Source of the DNA: Arthrobacter sp. ISL-95
GTDB taxonomy: Bacteria; Actinomycetota; Actinomycetes; Actinomycetales; Micrococcaceae
Assembly (NCBI RefSeq): GCF_018613695.1
Contig: NZ_JAGGPR010000003.1
Coordinates: forward strand, 396,372-460,371
Length of the DNA: 64,000 nucleotides
Direction: 5' to 3'
Positions 16,327-24,576 of the stretch are shown one piece after another. Position 1 is the first letter of the stretch, and each line of letters begins with the position of its first letter. The notes under the pieces were generated by a model that worked only from the letters and a program-made list of their open reading frames with translations, did no database searches and had not been told where the DNA came from. A program made the translations under genes and the position numbers.

Positions 16327-16914
16327 CTACTTCGATGCCACGGCCAAGGCATCAGCGCCGGCGGTTGCGCAGGCTTCGTCGAGGGCGCCGTCGGGTGCGC
16401 CGCCAACTCCGATGCCCGCCACGGACACGCCGTTGACCTTCAGCGGCACGCCGCCAGCCAGGAACAAGGTGCCGGGGAGGTCGGCGATGGACGGGCCGTT
16501 GCCGTTGGTGCGCTTGGCGAGCTCGCTGGTGGGAGCACCGAAAGCGGCAGCCGTGTAAGCCTTCTGCTTGGCGGCCTCGATGGTGTGCTCGGCGGCGTTA
16601 TCTCCGCGAAGGAGCGCCTGGACCGTGCCGAAACGGTCAACCACGGCAACGGTCACGAACGGCAGCTTGTCCGCCTGGCATTTGGCGAGCGCGGCGTTGA
16701 CGGCTGCGCTTGAGGCACCCACGGAAATGCGGTTCTGGGCTACAACGTTCTCCGGTGCCGGCTGAACCTCTGCGGCAACTTTCACGGGGGCGGCGGCCGG
16801 TACGGCGGCCGGCGCGGCTGCGGGCGAAACGGCGTTGGCCACGGCAGTAACACCCCCGGTGAGCAACAATGCTCCGGCAGCGGCGACGGCAATCATCTTG
16901 TTGGACTTCTTCAC
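16327..16914 (-). CDS. Secreted HbpS/GlcG-like (DUF336) heme-binding-type protein
   Basis: A 195-residue protein with a signal peptide (KKSNKMIAVAAAGALLLTGG), an Ala/Pro-rich linker to about residue 55 and one GlcG/HbpS domain (VAVVDRFGTVQALLRGDNA, then PGTLFLAGGVPL and the GIGVGGAPDGALDEACA end). HbpS of Streptomyces reticuli is an extracellular heme- and iron-binding sensor accessory with the same length and domain, working with the SenS/SenR two-component system. Here a sensor kinase and response regulator are encoded divergently 130 bases away, so the same role is likely. The ankyrin lipoprotein follows in the same transcript. Confidence 0.87.
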   Translation of the reverse strand: MKKSNKMIAVAAAGALLLTGGVTAVANAVSPAAAPAAVPAAAPVKVAAEVQPAPENVVAQNRISVGASSAAVNAALAKCQADKLPFVTVAVVDRFGTVQALLRGDNAAEHTIEAAKQKAYTAAAFGAPTSELAKRTNGNGPSIADLPGTLFLAGGVPLKVNGVSVAGIGVGGAPDGALDEACATAGADALAVASK

Positions 16915-17044
16915 GGGATTCTCCTCGTAGTAAGCATCGGGTACATCTCATGCTTTCGCGAACTCCCTCACGCCACATCGGCCGGGCGCCGTTCCCGGGC
17001 TCAGCCTTTCCGCCCCCGGTATCAGCCAAAAGGTGGAGAGACCA

Positions 17045-18352
17045 ATGAACACAAGGGATCTAGCATGGGAAGAACGCCTTCCACCAAACCGGGAACGGGA
17101 ACCATCCATGCCAATTGCCCGTCCACTGCCAGAACCCGGCAACGGGACCATCAACCGGCCCGGTAACCGGATTGATGGCCGCATTGATGCAGTTGTGCAT
17201 TTGGGCTTTGCCGTCCTGATGGTGGCCTCTGCCGTCCGCTATGTCATGCGCCACTCCCCCGCGGACAACCTGTGGACCGTTGCTCTGGCCGTTGCCGTGT
17301 GCGCGATTTACGCGGTTACTGCGGTACTGGCCCACCGCCAATCACCGGGCCAGCGCACACAACAGCTGTGGATTCCGTGGATGGTGGCTTTAGTGGCAGC
17401 GTGGGCGGCGTTGGTGGTGGTCGCTCCGAGCTTCGCCTGGTGTTCCTTCGCCATCTTCTTCCTCACGCGCACCGCCTTCAGTGGTTGGGCCGGCTTCGTG
17501 GCGGGAGGCGCGACGGCGGCCGCTACCGCAGCAGGGCTCTTCCGGATGAGCGGGTGGACGGACATCGCCATGCTGCTCGGCCCGCTGGCCGCGGGCGCAC
17601 TCCTCACCCTGATTTACGACAAGTTTGAGCGGGACGCGGCACTGCAGCGCAAACTTTTTGACGACGTCACCCATGCCCAGGAGCAACTCGCCGCGAGACA
17701 GCGTGAAGCCGGAATCGACAGCGAACGCGAGCGCGTTTCACGTGAAATCCACGACACCGTCACCCAAGGCCTGGCCAGCAGTCTGCTCCTCCTCGAGGCA
17801 GCCCAACGCTCCTGGCCAGCCGACACCTCACACGACGACGTACGCAATGCAACGGACCTGTTGCGGCGAAACCTTGCAGACACCCGCAGCTTGGTGCACG
17901 AACTCTCCGCCCCCGGCCTTGAGACCGGGCCGCTCCCGGAAGCCTTGGAGCATGCAGCCCGGCAGTACTTTGAGACCGTCACCATCCGTGTCACGGGTGA
18001 GCCGCAACCTCTCCCCTCCGAGGTGCGGCACGCCCTGCTCCGCGTCACCCAGAGCGCGGTGGCCAACATCAAACTCCATGCCCGCGCGGACCACGCCAGC
18101 GTGACGCTCGGGTACCTTCCGGGTGCGGTCACCTTGGACGTGTTCGACGACGGCCGCGGCTTTGATCCCGCAGCGGTACCTCCGGCGTCGGCAAACGGAG
18201 GATACGGCCTCCGCGCTATGCGGCAACGAGTTGAGCAGTTGGGCGGAGAATTGTCCGTGGAGAGCTCACCAGGTGAAGGAACCATCATCGCCGCGCAATT
18301 CCCACTGGCCCGGGTTGCTGATCCGGCCAATGCTCTAAAGGAGGCCCTGTGA
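17045..18352 (+). CDS. Sensor histidine kinase, NarL-system type (SenS-like)
   Basis: A 435-residue membrane kinase. Residues 1-48 are hydrophilic and Arg/Pro-rich, about five or six membrane helices follow between 49 and 190, then a short coiled coil, the HisKA_3 dimerisation domain with phospho-acceptor H236 in SREIHDTVTQGL and a HATPase_c domain (DDGRGFDP and GGYGLRAMRQRVEQLGG). There is no sizeable extracellular sensor loop, as in S. reticuli SenS, which relies on the external HbpS partner. The ATG at 17045 has GGTGGAGAG upstream. The stop overlaps the GTG of the regulator gene. Confidence 0.9.
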   Translation: MNTRDLAWEERLPPNREREPSMPIARPLPEPGNGTINRPGNRIDGRIDAVVHLGFAVLMVASAVRYVMRHSPADNLWTVALAVAVCAIYAVTAVLAHRQSPGQRTQQLWIPWMVALVAAWAALVVVAPSFAWCSFAIFFLTRTAFSGWAGFVAGGATAAATAAGLFRMSGWTDIAMLLGPLAAGALLTLIYDKFERDAALQRKLFDDVTHAQEQLAARQREAGIDSERERVSREIHDTVTQGLASSLLLLEAAQRSWPADTSHDDVRNATDLLRRNLADTRSLVHELSAPGLETGPLPEALEHAARQYFETVTIRVTGEPQPLPSEVRHALLRVTQSAVANIKLHARADHASVTLGYLPGAVTLDVFDDGRGFDPAAVPPASANGGYGLRAMRQRVEQLGGELSVESSPGEGTIIAAQFPLARVADPANALKEAL

Positions 18353-18975
18353 ACACCATCTCCGTGCTCCTCGTGGACGACCATACGGTAGTCCGGAGCG
18401 GGCTCAAGGCGCTGCTGGGCACCCAAGCTGATATCGCCGTCGTCGGGGAAGCGTCCACCGGGGAGGAAGCGCTGGAAGCTGCGCAGGAGCATGCGCCCGC
18501 AGTGGTCCTCATGGACCTGGCGATGGGCGCTGGAATGGATGGCATTGAGGCCACCAAGCAACTGCGACAGAGAAACCCGAAGCAAGCCATCATCGTGTTC
18601 ACCACCTATGATTCCGATGCCGACATTGTGCGGGCAGTAGACGCCGGTGCCATGGGCTATTTACTCAAGGATGCCGCGCCGGAAGAAATCTTCGCAGCCG
18701 TTCGGGGAGCGGTGCAGGGGAAAAGCGTGATGAGTGCGCCCGTGGCCTCGCGCCTGTTCCAACAATTACGGAATCCGGACGAAATTCTCACCCCCCGCGA
18801 AGCCGAACTGCTCAGTCTCCTGACCGAGGGCCTCAGCAACCGGGATCTCGGAAAAAGGTTGTTCATTTCCGAAGCCACAGTCAAAACCCACCTCGCCCAC
18901 ATCTACGCCAAACTCGGCGTCGAAACACGTGCCGCAGCAATTGCCACAGCTATCCGGCGCGAGGGGATGCGGTAA
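18349..18975 (+). CDS. LuxR/NarL-type response regulator (SenR-like)
   Basis: A 208-residue regulator: receiver domain with acidic pair D10-D11, phospho-acceptor D56 in VVLMDLAMG, and a C-terminal LuxR helix-turn-helix (LTPREAELLSLLTEGLSNRD, then FISEATVKTHLAHIYAKLGV). The start is a GTG overlapping the kinase stop (GTGA), with AAAGGAGG at ideal distance. It forms a coupled kinase/regulator pair and probably controls the divergent HbpS-like gene, by analogy to SenR. Confidence 0.93.
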   Translation: MNTISVLLVDDHTVVRSGLKALLGTQADIAVVGEASTGEEALEAAQEHAPAVVLMDLAMGAGMDGIEATKQLRQRNPKQAIIVFTTYDSDADIVRAVDAGAMGYLLKDAAPEEIFAAVRGAVQGKSVMSAPVASRLFQQLRNPDEILTPREAELLSLLTEGLSNRDLGKRLFISEATVKTHLAHIYAKLGVETRAAAIATAIRREGMR

Positions 18976-18990
18976 AGGCACGCGGTTGGT

Positions 18991-18996
18991 TACGCT
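18991..18996 (+). promoter_or_regulatory. Leaderless -10 box TACGCT
   Basis: Lies seven bases before the ATG at 19004, the geometry of actinobacterial leaderless transcripts. Confidence 0.5.
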
Positions 18997-19003
18997 GAGC
19001 CGT

Positions 19004-19570
19004 ATGCAAGACGCTGCGGATCGCAGAATGTTTAAAAGCCCGGGAACTGCTTTGCTGGTCCGGGGAGTCCTTTCCATAGTTTTTGGACTGTTGATCTTTG
19101 TTGTGCCGAGCGCTACCGCTTTGGTGATAGTTGTCATGTTCGGCGTTTTCGCGATCATTGATGGCATAACCAGCGTGGCTCACTATTTCTATGACCCTGC
19201 CGGCCGTTCCCGCTGGACCATAGTGGGTGGGTTCATCTCCATCGCGGCCGGCATTCTTGCCATTGCCTTGCCGGGAATTACGGCGGCTGCAATCGGTGTG
19301 CTCATCGGATTGTGGGCCCTGGTTCTTGGTCTTTCCCAAATCGTCCTGTCACTTGCTGCAAGGACCTTCGTCCGAAGCTGGGGCATCTGGTTCCTGACAG
19401 GCCTGATCACCACCGTGTTCGGGATCGTGGTGCTGGTGAATCCGGGTCTGGGTCTCCTGGGCTTGGTGTGGATGTTGGCAGGCTTCGCGATCCTGACAGG
19501 GCTGCTCCTGGTTGCGTCGGGTATCGGGCTCCGCAAAATGACATCGACCTCGGCGCTCTACGCCCGCTAG
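19004..19570 (+). CDS. HdeD/DUF308 family membrane protein
   Basis: A 188-residue protein with six hydrophobic helices in three pairs, the DUF308 layout (RGVLSIVFGLLIFVVPS, GGFISIAAGILAIALPG, LTGLITTVFGIVVLVNPG). HdeD gives acid resistance at high density in E. coli; in actinobacteria the role is unknown. No ribosome site precedes the ATG; a TACGCT box seven bases upstream suggests leaderless translation. It begins 28 bases after the response regulator but likely has its own promoter. Confidence 0.88.
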   Translation: MQDAADRRMFKSPGTALLVRGVLSIVFGLLIFVVPSATALVIVVMFGVFAIIDGITSVAHYFYDPAGRSRWTIVGGFISIAAGILAIALPGITAAAIGVLIGLWALVLGLSQIVLSLAARTFVRSWGIWFLTGLITTVFGIVVLVNPGLGLLGLVWMLAGFAILTGLLLVASGIGLRKMTSTSALYAR

Positions 19571-19651
19571 TTCATCCGCGCACTAGCTCGTACGTCCGCT
19601 GGTCCGTCAAGGTAAAAACCCGTCAGGGGATGCGCTCAGCGCCAAGTTCGG

Positions 19652-19657
19652 TAAGTT
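19652..19657 (+). promoter_or_regulatory. Leaderless -10 box TAAGTT
   Basis: Lies seven bases before the GTG at 19665 of the exonuclease gene. Confidence 0.5.
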
Positions 19658-19664
19658 AGTGGCT

Positions 19665-20471
19665 GTGAAGATAGCTACCTGGAATGTGAACTCCCTCCGC
19701 GCCCGTGCCGACCGCGTTGAAGCCTGGCTTGAGCGCAGCGACTGTGATGTCCTGGCCATCCAGGAGACCAAGTGCAAGGACGAGAACTTCCCGTGGGAGC
19801 TCTTTGAGCGCATGGGTTACGAGGTCGCACACTTCGGCGTGAACCAGTGGAACGGCGTCGCCATCGCTTCGCGCGTGGGCCTTGAGGATGTGCAGCGCAC
19901 GTTCTTGGACCAGCCTGCGTTCGGCAAGGCAGGCAAGGACCCCGCACAGGAAGCCCGTGCCATCGCAGCCACCTGTGGCGGCATCCGCATCTGGAGCCTC
20001 TACGTTCCCAACGGCCGCTCGCTGGATGACGAACACATGCCGTACAAGATCAAATGGCTGGACGTCCTGCAGGGCCATGCAGCCGAATGGGTCAAGTCCG
20101 ACCCCACCGCCCAGATCGCCCTCATGGGTGACTGGAACATCGCACCGTTCGATGACGACGTGTGGGACATCGAACTTTTCCGCAACAACAACTACACCCA
20201 CGTCAGCGAACCCGAGCGCGCCGCCTTCCACGCCTTCGAAACCGCCGGGTTCACCGACGTCGTCCGTCCCTACACACCAGGCCCCGGCGTTTACACGTAC
20301 TGGGACTACACGCAGCTGCGCTTCCCCAAGAAGGAGGGCATGCGCATTGACTTCTGCCTCGCCTCCCCCGCACTGGCGTCACGGGTCACAGGCGCCTCAA
20401 TTGACCGCGAGGAACGCAAGGGCAAGGGTGCCTCGGACCACGCTCCGGTCATTGTGGAGCTCGCAGACTAA
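19665..20471 (+). CDS. xthA: Exodeoxyribonuclease III
   Basis: A 268-residue metal-dependent AP endonuclease/exonuclease. E34 in AIQETK, D and N in MGDWNIAP and the terminal SDHAPV histidine form the active site, as in E. coli XthA. It cleaves DNA at abasic sites in base excision repair. I start at the second GTG (19665), which gives the family N-terminus KIATWNVNSLRAR and fits a leaderless -10 box; the GTG at 19659 would add two residues. The next gene follows after 32 bases. Confidence 0.95.
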   Translation: MKIATWNVNSLRARADRVEAWLERSDCDVLAIQETKCKDENFPWELFERMGYEVAHFGVNQWNGVAIASRVGLEDVQRTFLDQPAFGKAGKDPAQEARAIAATCGGIRIWSLYVPNGRSLDDEHMPYKIKWLDVLQGHAAEWVKSDPTAQIALMGDWNIAPFDDDVWDIELFRNNNYTHVSEPERAAFHAFETAGFTDVVRPYTPGPGVYTYWDYTQLRFPKKEGMRIDFCLASPALASRVTGASIDREERKGKGASDHAPVIVELAD

Positions 20472-20503
20472 GTACAAGCTCACTGACGAAAGGGGCGGAT
20501 GAC

Positions 20504-21391
20504 ATGACCGGAAACCTGTATCGGGGCCAGGCAGGTCTGCCGTTCTCTTCGTCACTGCGCGTTTACGAACCCCTTGAGGCGTTCCCGCCCGAACAGCAGC
20601 GCCAACTCGCGGCGGAGGGCACCAAGAGCGGTTCCCGGGCCGCCGTCGAGAACGCGGAGCTCCAAGCCTCCCTGGGACGCATTACGCGTTCCGGCGGTGA
20701 TCCTTTCCCCACCGGCCACACGGACCTGGTCCGCATGACGCGCGTGCCTACCGGGCGGCATGCCGCGCCTCAGGACACAGAAGATCACGACGCCGGACGG
20801 GTGCTTTACTGCCCCAGCCAACTGGTGATTCGGGCCGGTTTGGCGGCCAATGCACTCATGGACGGTGTGCACAGCCCGCTGGCCGATCTCCTCATTCCGG
20901 TCTCGCAGCGGGATAAGCACCAGGCCAGGATTGATCGGATCAACGCCGGCGACGCCGCAAAACGCGTGCACACCCGTGCCTCAACGTGGGGTATCCCGTT
21001 CAGCTGGTTCTCGCTCTTCAGCGAGTCGGACCGCAAGGACGTGGTGGAGGCCGAGGGGCGCATCCTCACCGTCCGGGTGTGGACGCCGCTCACTGAAGCC
21101 CTGGACCGGGCACGGTTCGCTGTAGCCCATTTGGCATTGGCCGCGCCGGACTTGGACATGCTGGATGACCTCACTCAACTCACGGAATGGCTGGAACTCT
21201 TCCATGTCCAGTCCATGGTGGAGCTTGATTATGGCGCTGTGGCTGACAAGGTGTATCCGGACGAGTCCCCCATGGACGTCCGGCTGGGCATCGAGTGCCT
21301 GGCTGAAGGAGACATGACCGGCGCGGCCGCTGCCTACCGGCGGCTGGCCTCGCGGTGGATCCCCATCCGGCAACTGGCTCGCGCTTCCTAG
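20504..21391 (+). CDS. Actinobacterial protein of unknown function
   Basis: A 295-residue soluble protein without signal or membrane segments. The first 100 residues are polar and Gln/Arg-rich; the rest is helical, with DRINAGDAAKRVHTRASTWG and a tryptophan-rich WGIPFSWFSLFSESDR stretch that looks like a conserved core. I cannot name a function. It may be cotranscribed with xthA. Its stop shares a CTAG with the stop of the convergent LacI gene, so both ends are very tightly packed. Confidence 0.8.
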   Translation: MTGNLYRGQAGLPFSSSLRVYEPLEAFPPEQQRQLAAEGTKSGSRAAVENAELQASLGRITRSGGDPFPTGHTDLVRMTRVPTGRHAAPQDTEDHDAGRVLYCPSQLVIRAGLAANALMDGVHSPLADLLIPVSQRDKHQARIDRINAGDAAKRVHTRASTWGIPFSWFSLFSESDRKDVVEAEGRILTVRVWTPLTEALDRARFAVAHLALAAPDLDMLDDLTQLTEWLELFHVQSMVELDYGAVADKVYPDESPMDVRLGIECLAEGDMTGAAAAYRRLASRWIPIRQLARAS

Positions 21392-22437
21392 CCCGGCGGG
21401 GCTGTTGTCTCGCGGACAATCAGCTTGTGCGGAGCCACCTCGGAATGAACTGCTCCCGGATTGCCGTCCAGTTCATCCAACAGCATTTTGGTGGCCAGCT
21501 CGGCTTGGTTGTCAGGGCGCTGGCCCACAGTGGTGAGCCCGATTGACGACGAGAAATCATGGTCGTCGATCCCAATGACTGAGAGGTCTTCCGGCACCCT
21601 CACGCCGTGCCGTCCCGCCTCGAAAATGACGCCCATCGCCATTTCGTCGGACGAACAGAAGATGGCCGTTGGTTTGCGGCCGGGTTGGCCCCAGAGCCGG
21701 TTGAACGCTTGCTGCCCGCTGGCGACAGTGAAGTCACCCCACTGGTCCCATTCAGGGCGGACTTCCAGGCCGGCGTCGGTCATGACTTCCTGGAAGGCGC
21801 GGATACGCACGCGGGGAACGTCGAAATTAAGGTCCGTTTCGTCGTCTCCATGGAGCAGTGCGATGTCCTTGTGCCCCAAGTCCAGAAGATGCCGCACGGC
21901 GGCGGACGCGGCGTCGTAATCGTTGATGCCGATGTACGCGCAATCCTCAACGTGACCGCCAACAACTACCAGCGGGATGTCGATCTTATGGAGGTGTTCC
22001 AGTTCTTCCTCGGTCAAGGACATGCACAGCACCAGCAGGGCATCGATCTGCTTGTAAACCATGGTGGAGCTGAAGAGCCGCTCACGGTTGCTGCCGTGGC
22101 CGCCCAGGTTGAACAAGGAGAGGTTGTACTTGCGTGAATGCAGTTCCCGGTCCGCGCCCTCAATGGCTTTGGAGAAGAACCACCTGCTGACGAAAGGGGC
22201 CAGCACGCCGATGGTGCGCGTACGGCCCGTCGCCAATCCCGACGCCGAAGACGACGCTACATACCCGAGGGAGCTGGCTACTTGGAGGATCTTTTCGCGG
22301 GTAGCGGGAGACACTCGCGGTAAACCCCGCACTGCACGTGAGACGGTGGCGGTCGAGACTCCAGCGGCTGCGGCGACGTCCTCAATACTGACGCCGGTAT
22401 GGCCGCCGCGTTGGGATCTACCCGTTGTTTTTGACAC
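21388..22437 (-). CDS. LacI family regulator of the downstream-encoded sugar ABC transporter
   Basis: A 349-residue repressor: HTH at about residues 17-40 (SIEDVAAAAGVSTATVSR) with the hinge VSPATREKILQVA, then a periplasmic-binding-like sugar domain (VVVGGHVEDCAYIGINDYDAA, AIFCSSDEMAMGVIFEAGRHG). The start is GTG with GGAGAGGGGAG upstream. It is the last gene behind the transporter genes, separated from them by a terminator, and likely binds the canonical LacI palindrome before the binding-protein gene. Confidence 0.92.
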   Translation of the reverse strand: MSKTTGRSQRGGHTGVSIEDVAAAAGVSTATVSRAVRGLPRVSPATREKILQVASSLGYVASSSASGLATGRTRTIGVLAPFVSRWFFSKAIEGADRELHSRKYNLSLFNLGGHGSNRERLFSSTMVYKQIDALLVLCMSLTEEELEHLHKIDIPLVVVGGHVEDCAYIGINDYDAASAAVRHLLDLGHKDIALLHGDDETDLNFDVPRVRIRAFQEVMTDAGLEVRPEWDQWGDFTVASGQQAFNRLWGQPGRKPTAIFCSSDEMAMGVIFEAGRHGVRVPEDLSVIGIDDHDFSSSIGLTTVGQRPDNQAELATKMLLDELDGNPGAVHSEVAPHKLIVRETTAPPG

Positions 22438-22497
22438 AGGCTCCCCTCTCCGGCCGCCGTTGCTCCGCCTTCAAACCTTAGGTGCGTACTTGTGGAT

Positions 22498-22548
22498 TGC
22501 GGCCCTCGGTTACGCAGCCACGTAATGCGCTGCGCAACCGAGGCCGCA
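22498..22548 (-). terminator. Terminator after the sugar permease genes
   Basis: Arms TGCGGCCCTCGGT and ACCGAGGCCGCA pair with one bulged C, directly after the second permease stop and before the LacI gene. Confidence 0.6.
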
Positions 22549-22552
22549 GTTC

Positions 22553-23518
22553 CTACCCCTTGAGGCCACCGGAAAGCAGGCCGCGCACAAAGTAGCGCTG
22601 CAATCCGAAGAACACCAGGAGCGGGATGATGATGGAGACGAATGCCGCTGCCGGGTTCAGGTAGTCCCTGGCACCACGGGTACCGGAGAGTTCCGCCAAG
22701 CGCTGCGTAATGGGTGCGACGTCCCCGGTTCCACCCGAGAACACCAAGGCCACCAGCAAGTCATTCCAGACCCACAGGAACTGGAAGATCGCCAACGAAG
22801 CAAGTGCCGGAACTGAAAGCGGCAGGATGATCCGCCAGAAAATGGTGCTGTGCCCGGCGCCGTCCACCCTTGCCGCCTCAATGACTTCACCGGGAATCTC
22901 GGAGATGAAGTTGTGAAGCAGGAAAATACCCAAAGGAAGGCCGAACATCGTGTGCGCCAGCCACAGTTGGGCGTAGGAACCCGCTGGCAGATGCAATGTC
23001 TGCGTGAAGAATTGCAGGAGCGGAATCAGGGCCATCTGAAGCGGGATGATCTGCAGGGCAAAAACGAAGATGAAGAGTGCGTCGCGGCCCTTGAACTTGC
23101 CCCAGGCGAAAATGTAGGCGGCCATGGACGCCAATACCAGCACGAAGACAGTGACCGGGATGACGATCGCTATGGAGTTGACGAAGTACTGCGAGAGGTT
23201 GGCGGACTGCGAGCCCGCGGGGGTCAGGACATCCGCATAGTTCTTGAACGTGAAGTCCCAGTCAACAAAGGCATTCCACCAGCCGTTGGATCGTGGGCCG
23301 ATCTGTTTGGCGGCGGGACGGAATGAGGTGACAAAGAGGCCGAATGTCGGCACCGACCAAACGACGGCGATGATGATCGCTGCCGCTGTTGCCCACTTGG
23401 AGGTGAGCTTGGTCTTGACCCGCCGCATGATCGGCTGGGCGTCCTCCGTGGGATCGGATCCAGGACGCTGCCTTGTTGCGGCCTTCGAGGCCTCTTTCGG
23501 GGCTGGCGTGGCTGTCAA
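22553..23518 (-). CDS. Carbohydrate ABC transporter permease (MalG/AglG type)
   Basis: A 321-residue inner-membrane permease with six helices after a long charged N-terminus. The ATPase-contact EAA loop reads EVIEAARVDGAGHSTIFWRI. The start is a TTG that overlaps the TGA of the preceding permease (TTGA) with AAGGGAG at normal distance, a coupled rare start. It pairs with the other permease and the binding protein; no ATPase gene is in the cluster, so a shared MsiK-type ATPase is expected. Confidence 0.9.
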   Translation of the reverse strand: MTATPAPKEASKAATRQRPGSDPTEDAQPIMRRVKTKLTSKWATAAAIIIAVVWSVPTFGLFVTSFRPAAKQIGPRSNGWWNAFVDWDFTFKNYADVLTPAGSQSANLSQYFVNSIAIVIPVTVFVLVLASMAAYIFAWGKFKGRDALFIFVFALQIIPLQMALIPLLQFFTQTLHLPAGSYAQLWLAHTMFGLPLGIFLLHNFISEIPGEVIEAARVDGAGHSTIFWRIILPLSVPALASLAIFQFLWVWNDLLVALVFSGGTGDVAPITQRLAELSGTRGARDYLNPAAAFVSIIIPLLVFFGLQRYFVRGLLSGGLKG

Positions 23519-24480
23519 TGGATCTCCCTTTGCTTGCGAAGGACTCGAGCGTTGTACACGACGATCGGCAGCACCATGAGGAACAGGACAAGGGCCAATG
23601 CGGCACCGCGTCCCGGCTCACCTGCGCGGAAGGCCTGCGTATACATTTCGTTGGCCACCACGGACGTGTCGTAGTTGCCGGCAGTCATGGTTCGGACAAT
23701 GTCGAACACCTTCAGCGTGGCGATGGTGATGGTTGTCAGCACCACCACCAAGGCTCCGCGGATACCCGGGACCGTGACGTTGCGGAACTGCTGCCAGGCG
23801 TTGGCCCCATCCAGGCGGGCTGCCTCGATGAGTTCCACGGGGACACCCTTGATGGCGGCAGAGAGAATCACCATGGCAAAGCCGGTCTGGATCCAGACCA
23901 TCACGATGATCAGGAAGATCGTGTTTTCCGGGGCGTCCAAGAGGAACTGCTTGGGATCCATGCCCAAGGCGTCCCGGAAGAAGTTGATGACACCGGTCTG
24001 CTCGATGTTCGGGCCGCGATAGTCATAGACGAGCTTCCAGATGATGCCGGCGCCCACAAAGGAGATGGCCATCGGCATGAAGACCAACGACTTCAAAACC
24101 CGCTCTCCACGGGCCTTGTCGATGAACACGGCGTAGGCCAGTCCAAAGCTCGTAGACAGCAGCGGAACCAGGATGGTCCAAATGACGGTGTTCCTCAGCG
24201 TGGTCAGAGCCTCGGGCTGCGTGAACATCCAAACGAAGTTGTCAAAGCCGTTGCCGTTGCCGCTGGCATCGGTGAAGGCCAGCATTGACGTGCGGACCGC
24301 CGGATAAACCAGGCCCACCAGCATCAGGATGGCCGCGGGGGCAAGGAAGCCCGCAACGGTTACTTTGTCCTTGACCGATTTAGGTGCCCTATCCACCAGC
24401 AGCATGATGATACCGATGACCGCTGCGAATATCGCCAGGGCTATTACTACTTGAAGGAGTTTTTCTCCAACGAATTCCAT
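23515..24480 (-). CDS. Carbohydrate ABC transporter permease (MalF/AglF type)
   Basis: A 321-residue permease with about seven or eight hydrophobic segments; the EAA loop is ELIEAARLDGANAWQQFRNV. The ATG at 24480 has GGAGG upstream; the frame is open further but lacks a start signal. General look (LVGLVYPAVRTSMLAFTD, then SFVGAGIIWKLVYDYRG) resembles alpha-glucoside AglF proteins. Coupled to the second permease. Confidence 0.9.
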   Translation of the reverse strand: MEFVGEKLLQVVIALAIFAAVIGIIMLLVDRAPKSVKDKVTVAGFLAPAAILMLVGLVYPAVRTSMLAFTDASGNGNGFDNFVWMFTQPEALTTLRNTVIWTILVPLLSTSFGLAYAVFIDKARGERVLKSLVFMPMAISFVGAGIIWKLVYDYRGPNIEQTGVINFFRDALGMDPKQFLLDAPENTIFLIIVMVWIQTGFAMVILSAAIKGVPVELIEAARLDGANAWQQFRNVTVPGIRGALVVVLTTITIATLKVFDIVRTMTAGNYDTSVVANEMYTQAFRAGEPGRGAALALVLFLMVLPIVVYNARVLRKQREIH

Positions 24481-24527
24481 ACCCAACCTCCGGGGCGTGA
24501 GTGAATCACTAAGTTCCGGGAAAAGCA

Positions 24528-24565
24528 CTGCCTCCCCGGCTGGGGGTTCCAGTCAGGGGAGGCAG
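24528..24565 (-). terminator. Intercistronic hairpin between binding protein and permease genes
   Basis: Ten-base arms CTGCCTCCCC and GGGGAGGCAG with an 18-base loop and no T-run. In ABC operons such a hairpin typically stabilises or partly terminates the message so that binding protein exceeds permease. Confidence 0.6.
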
Positions 24566-24576
24566 CACTTTGGGAG

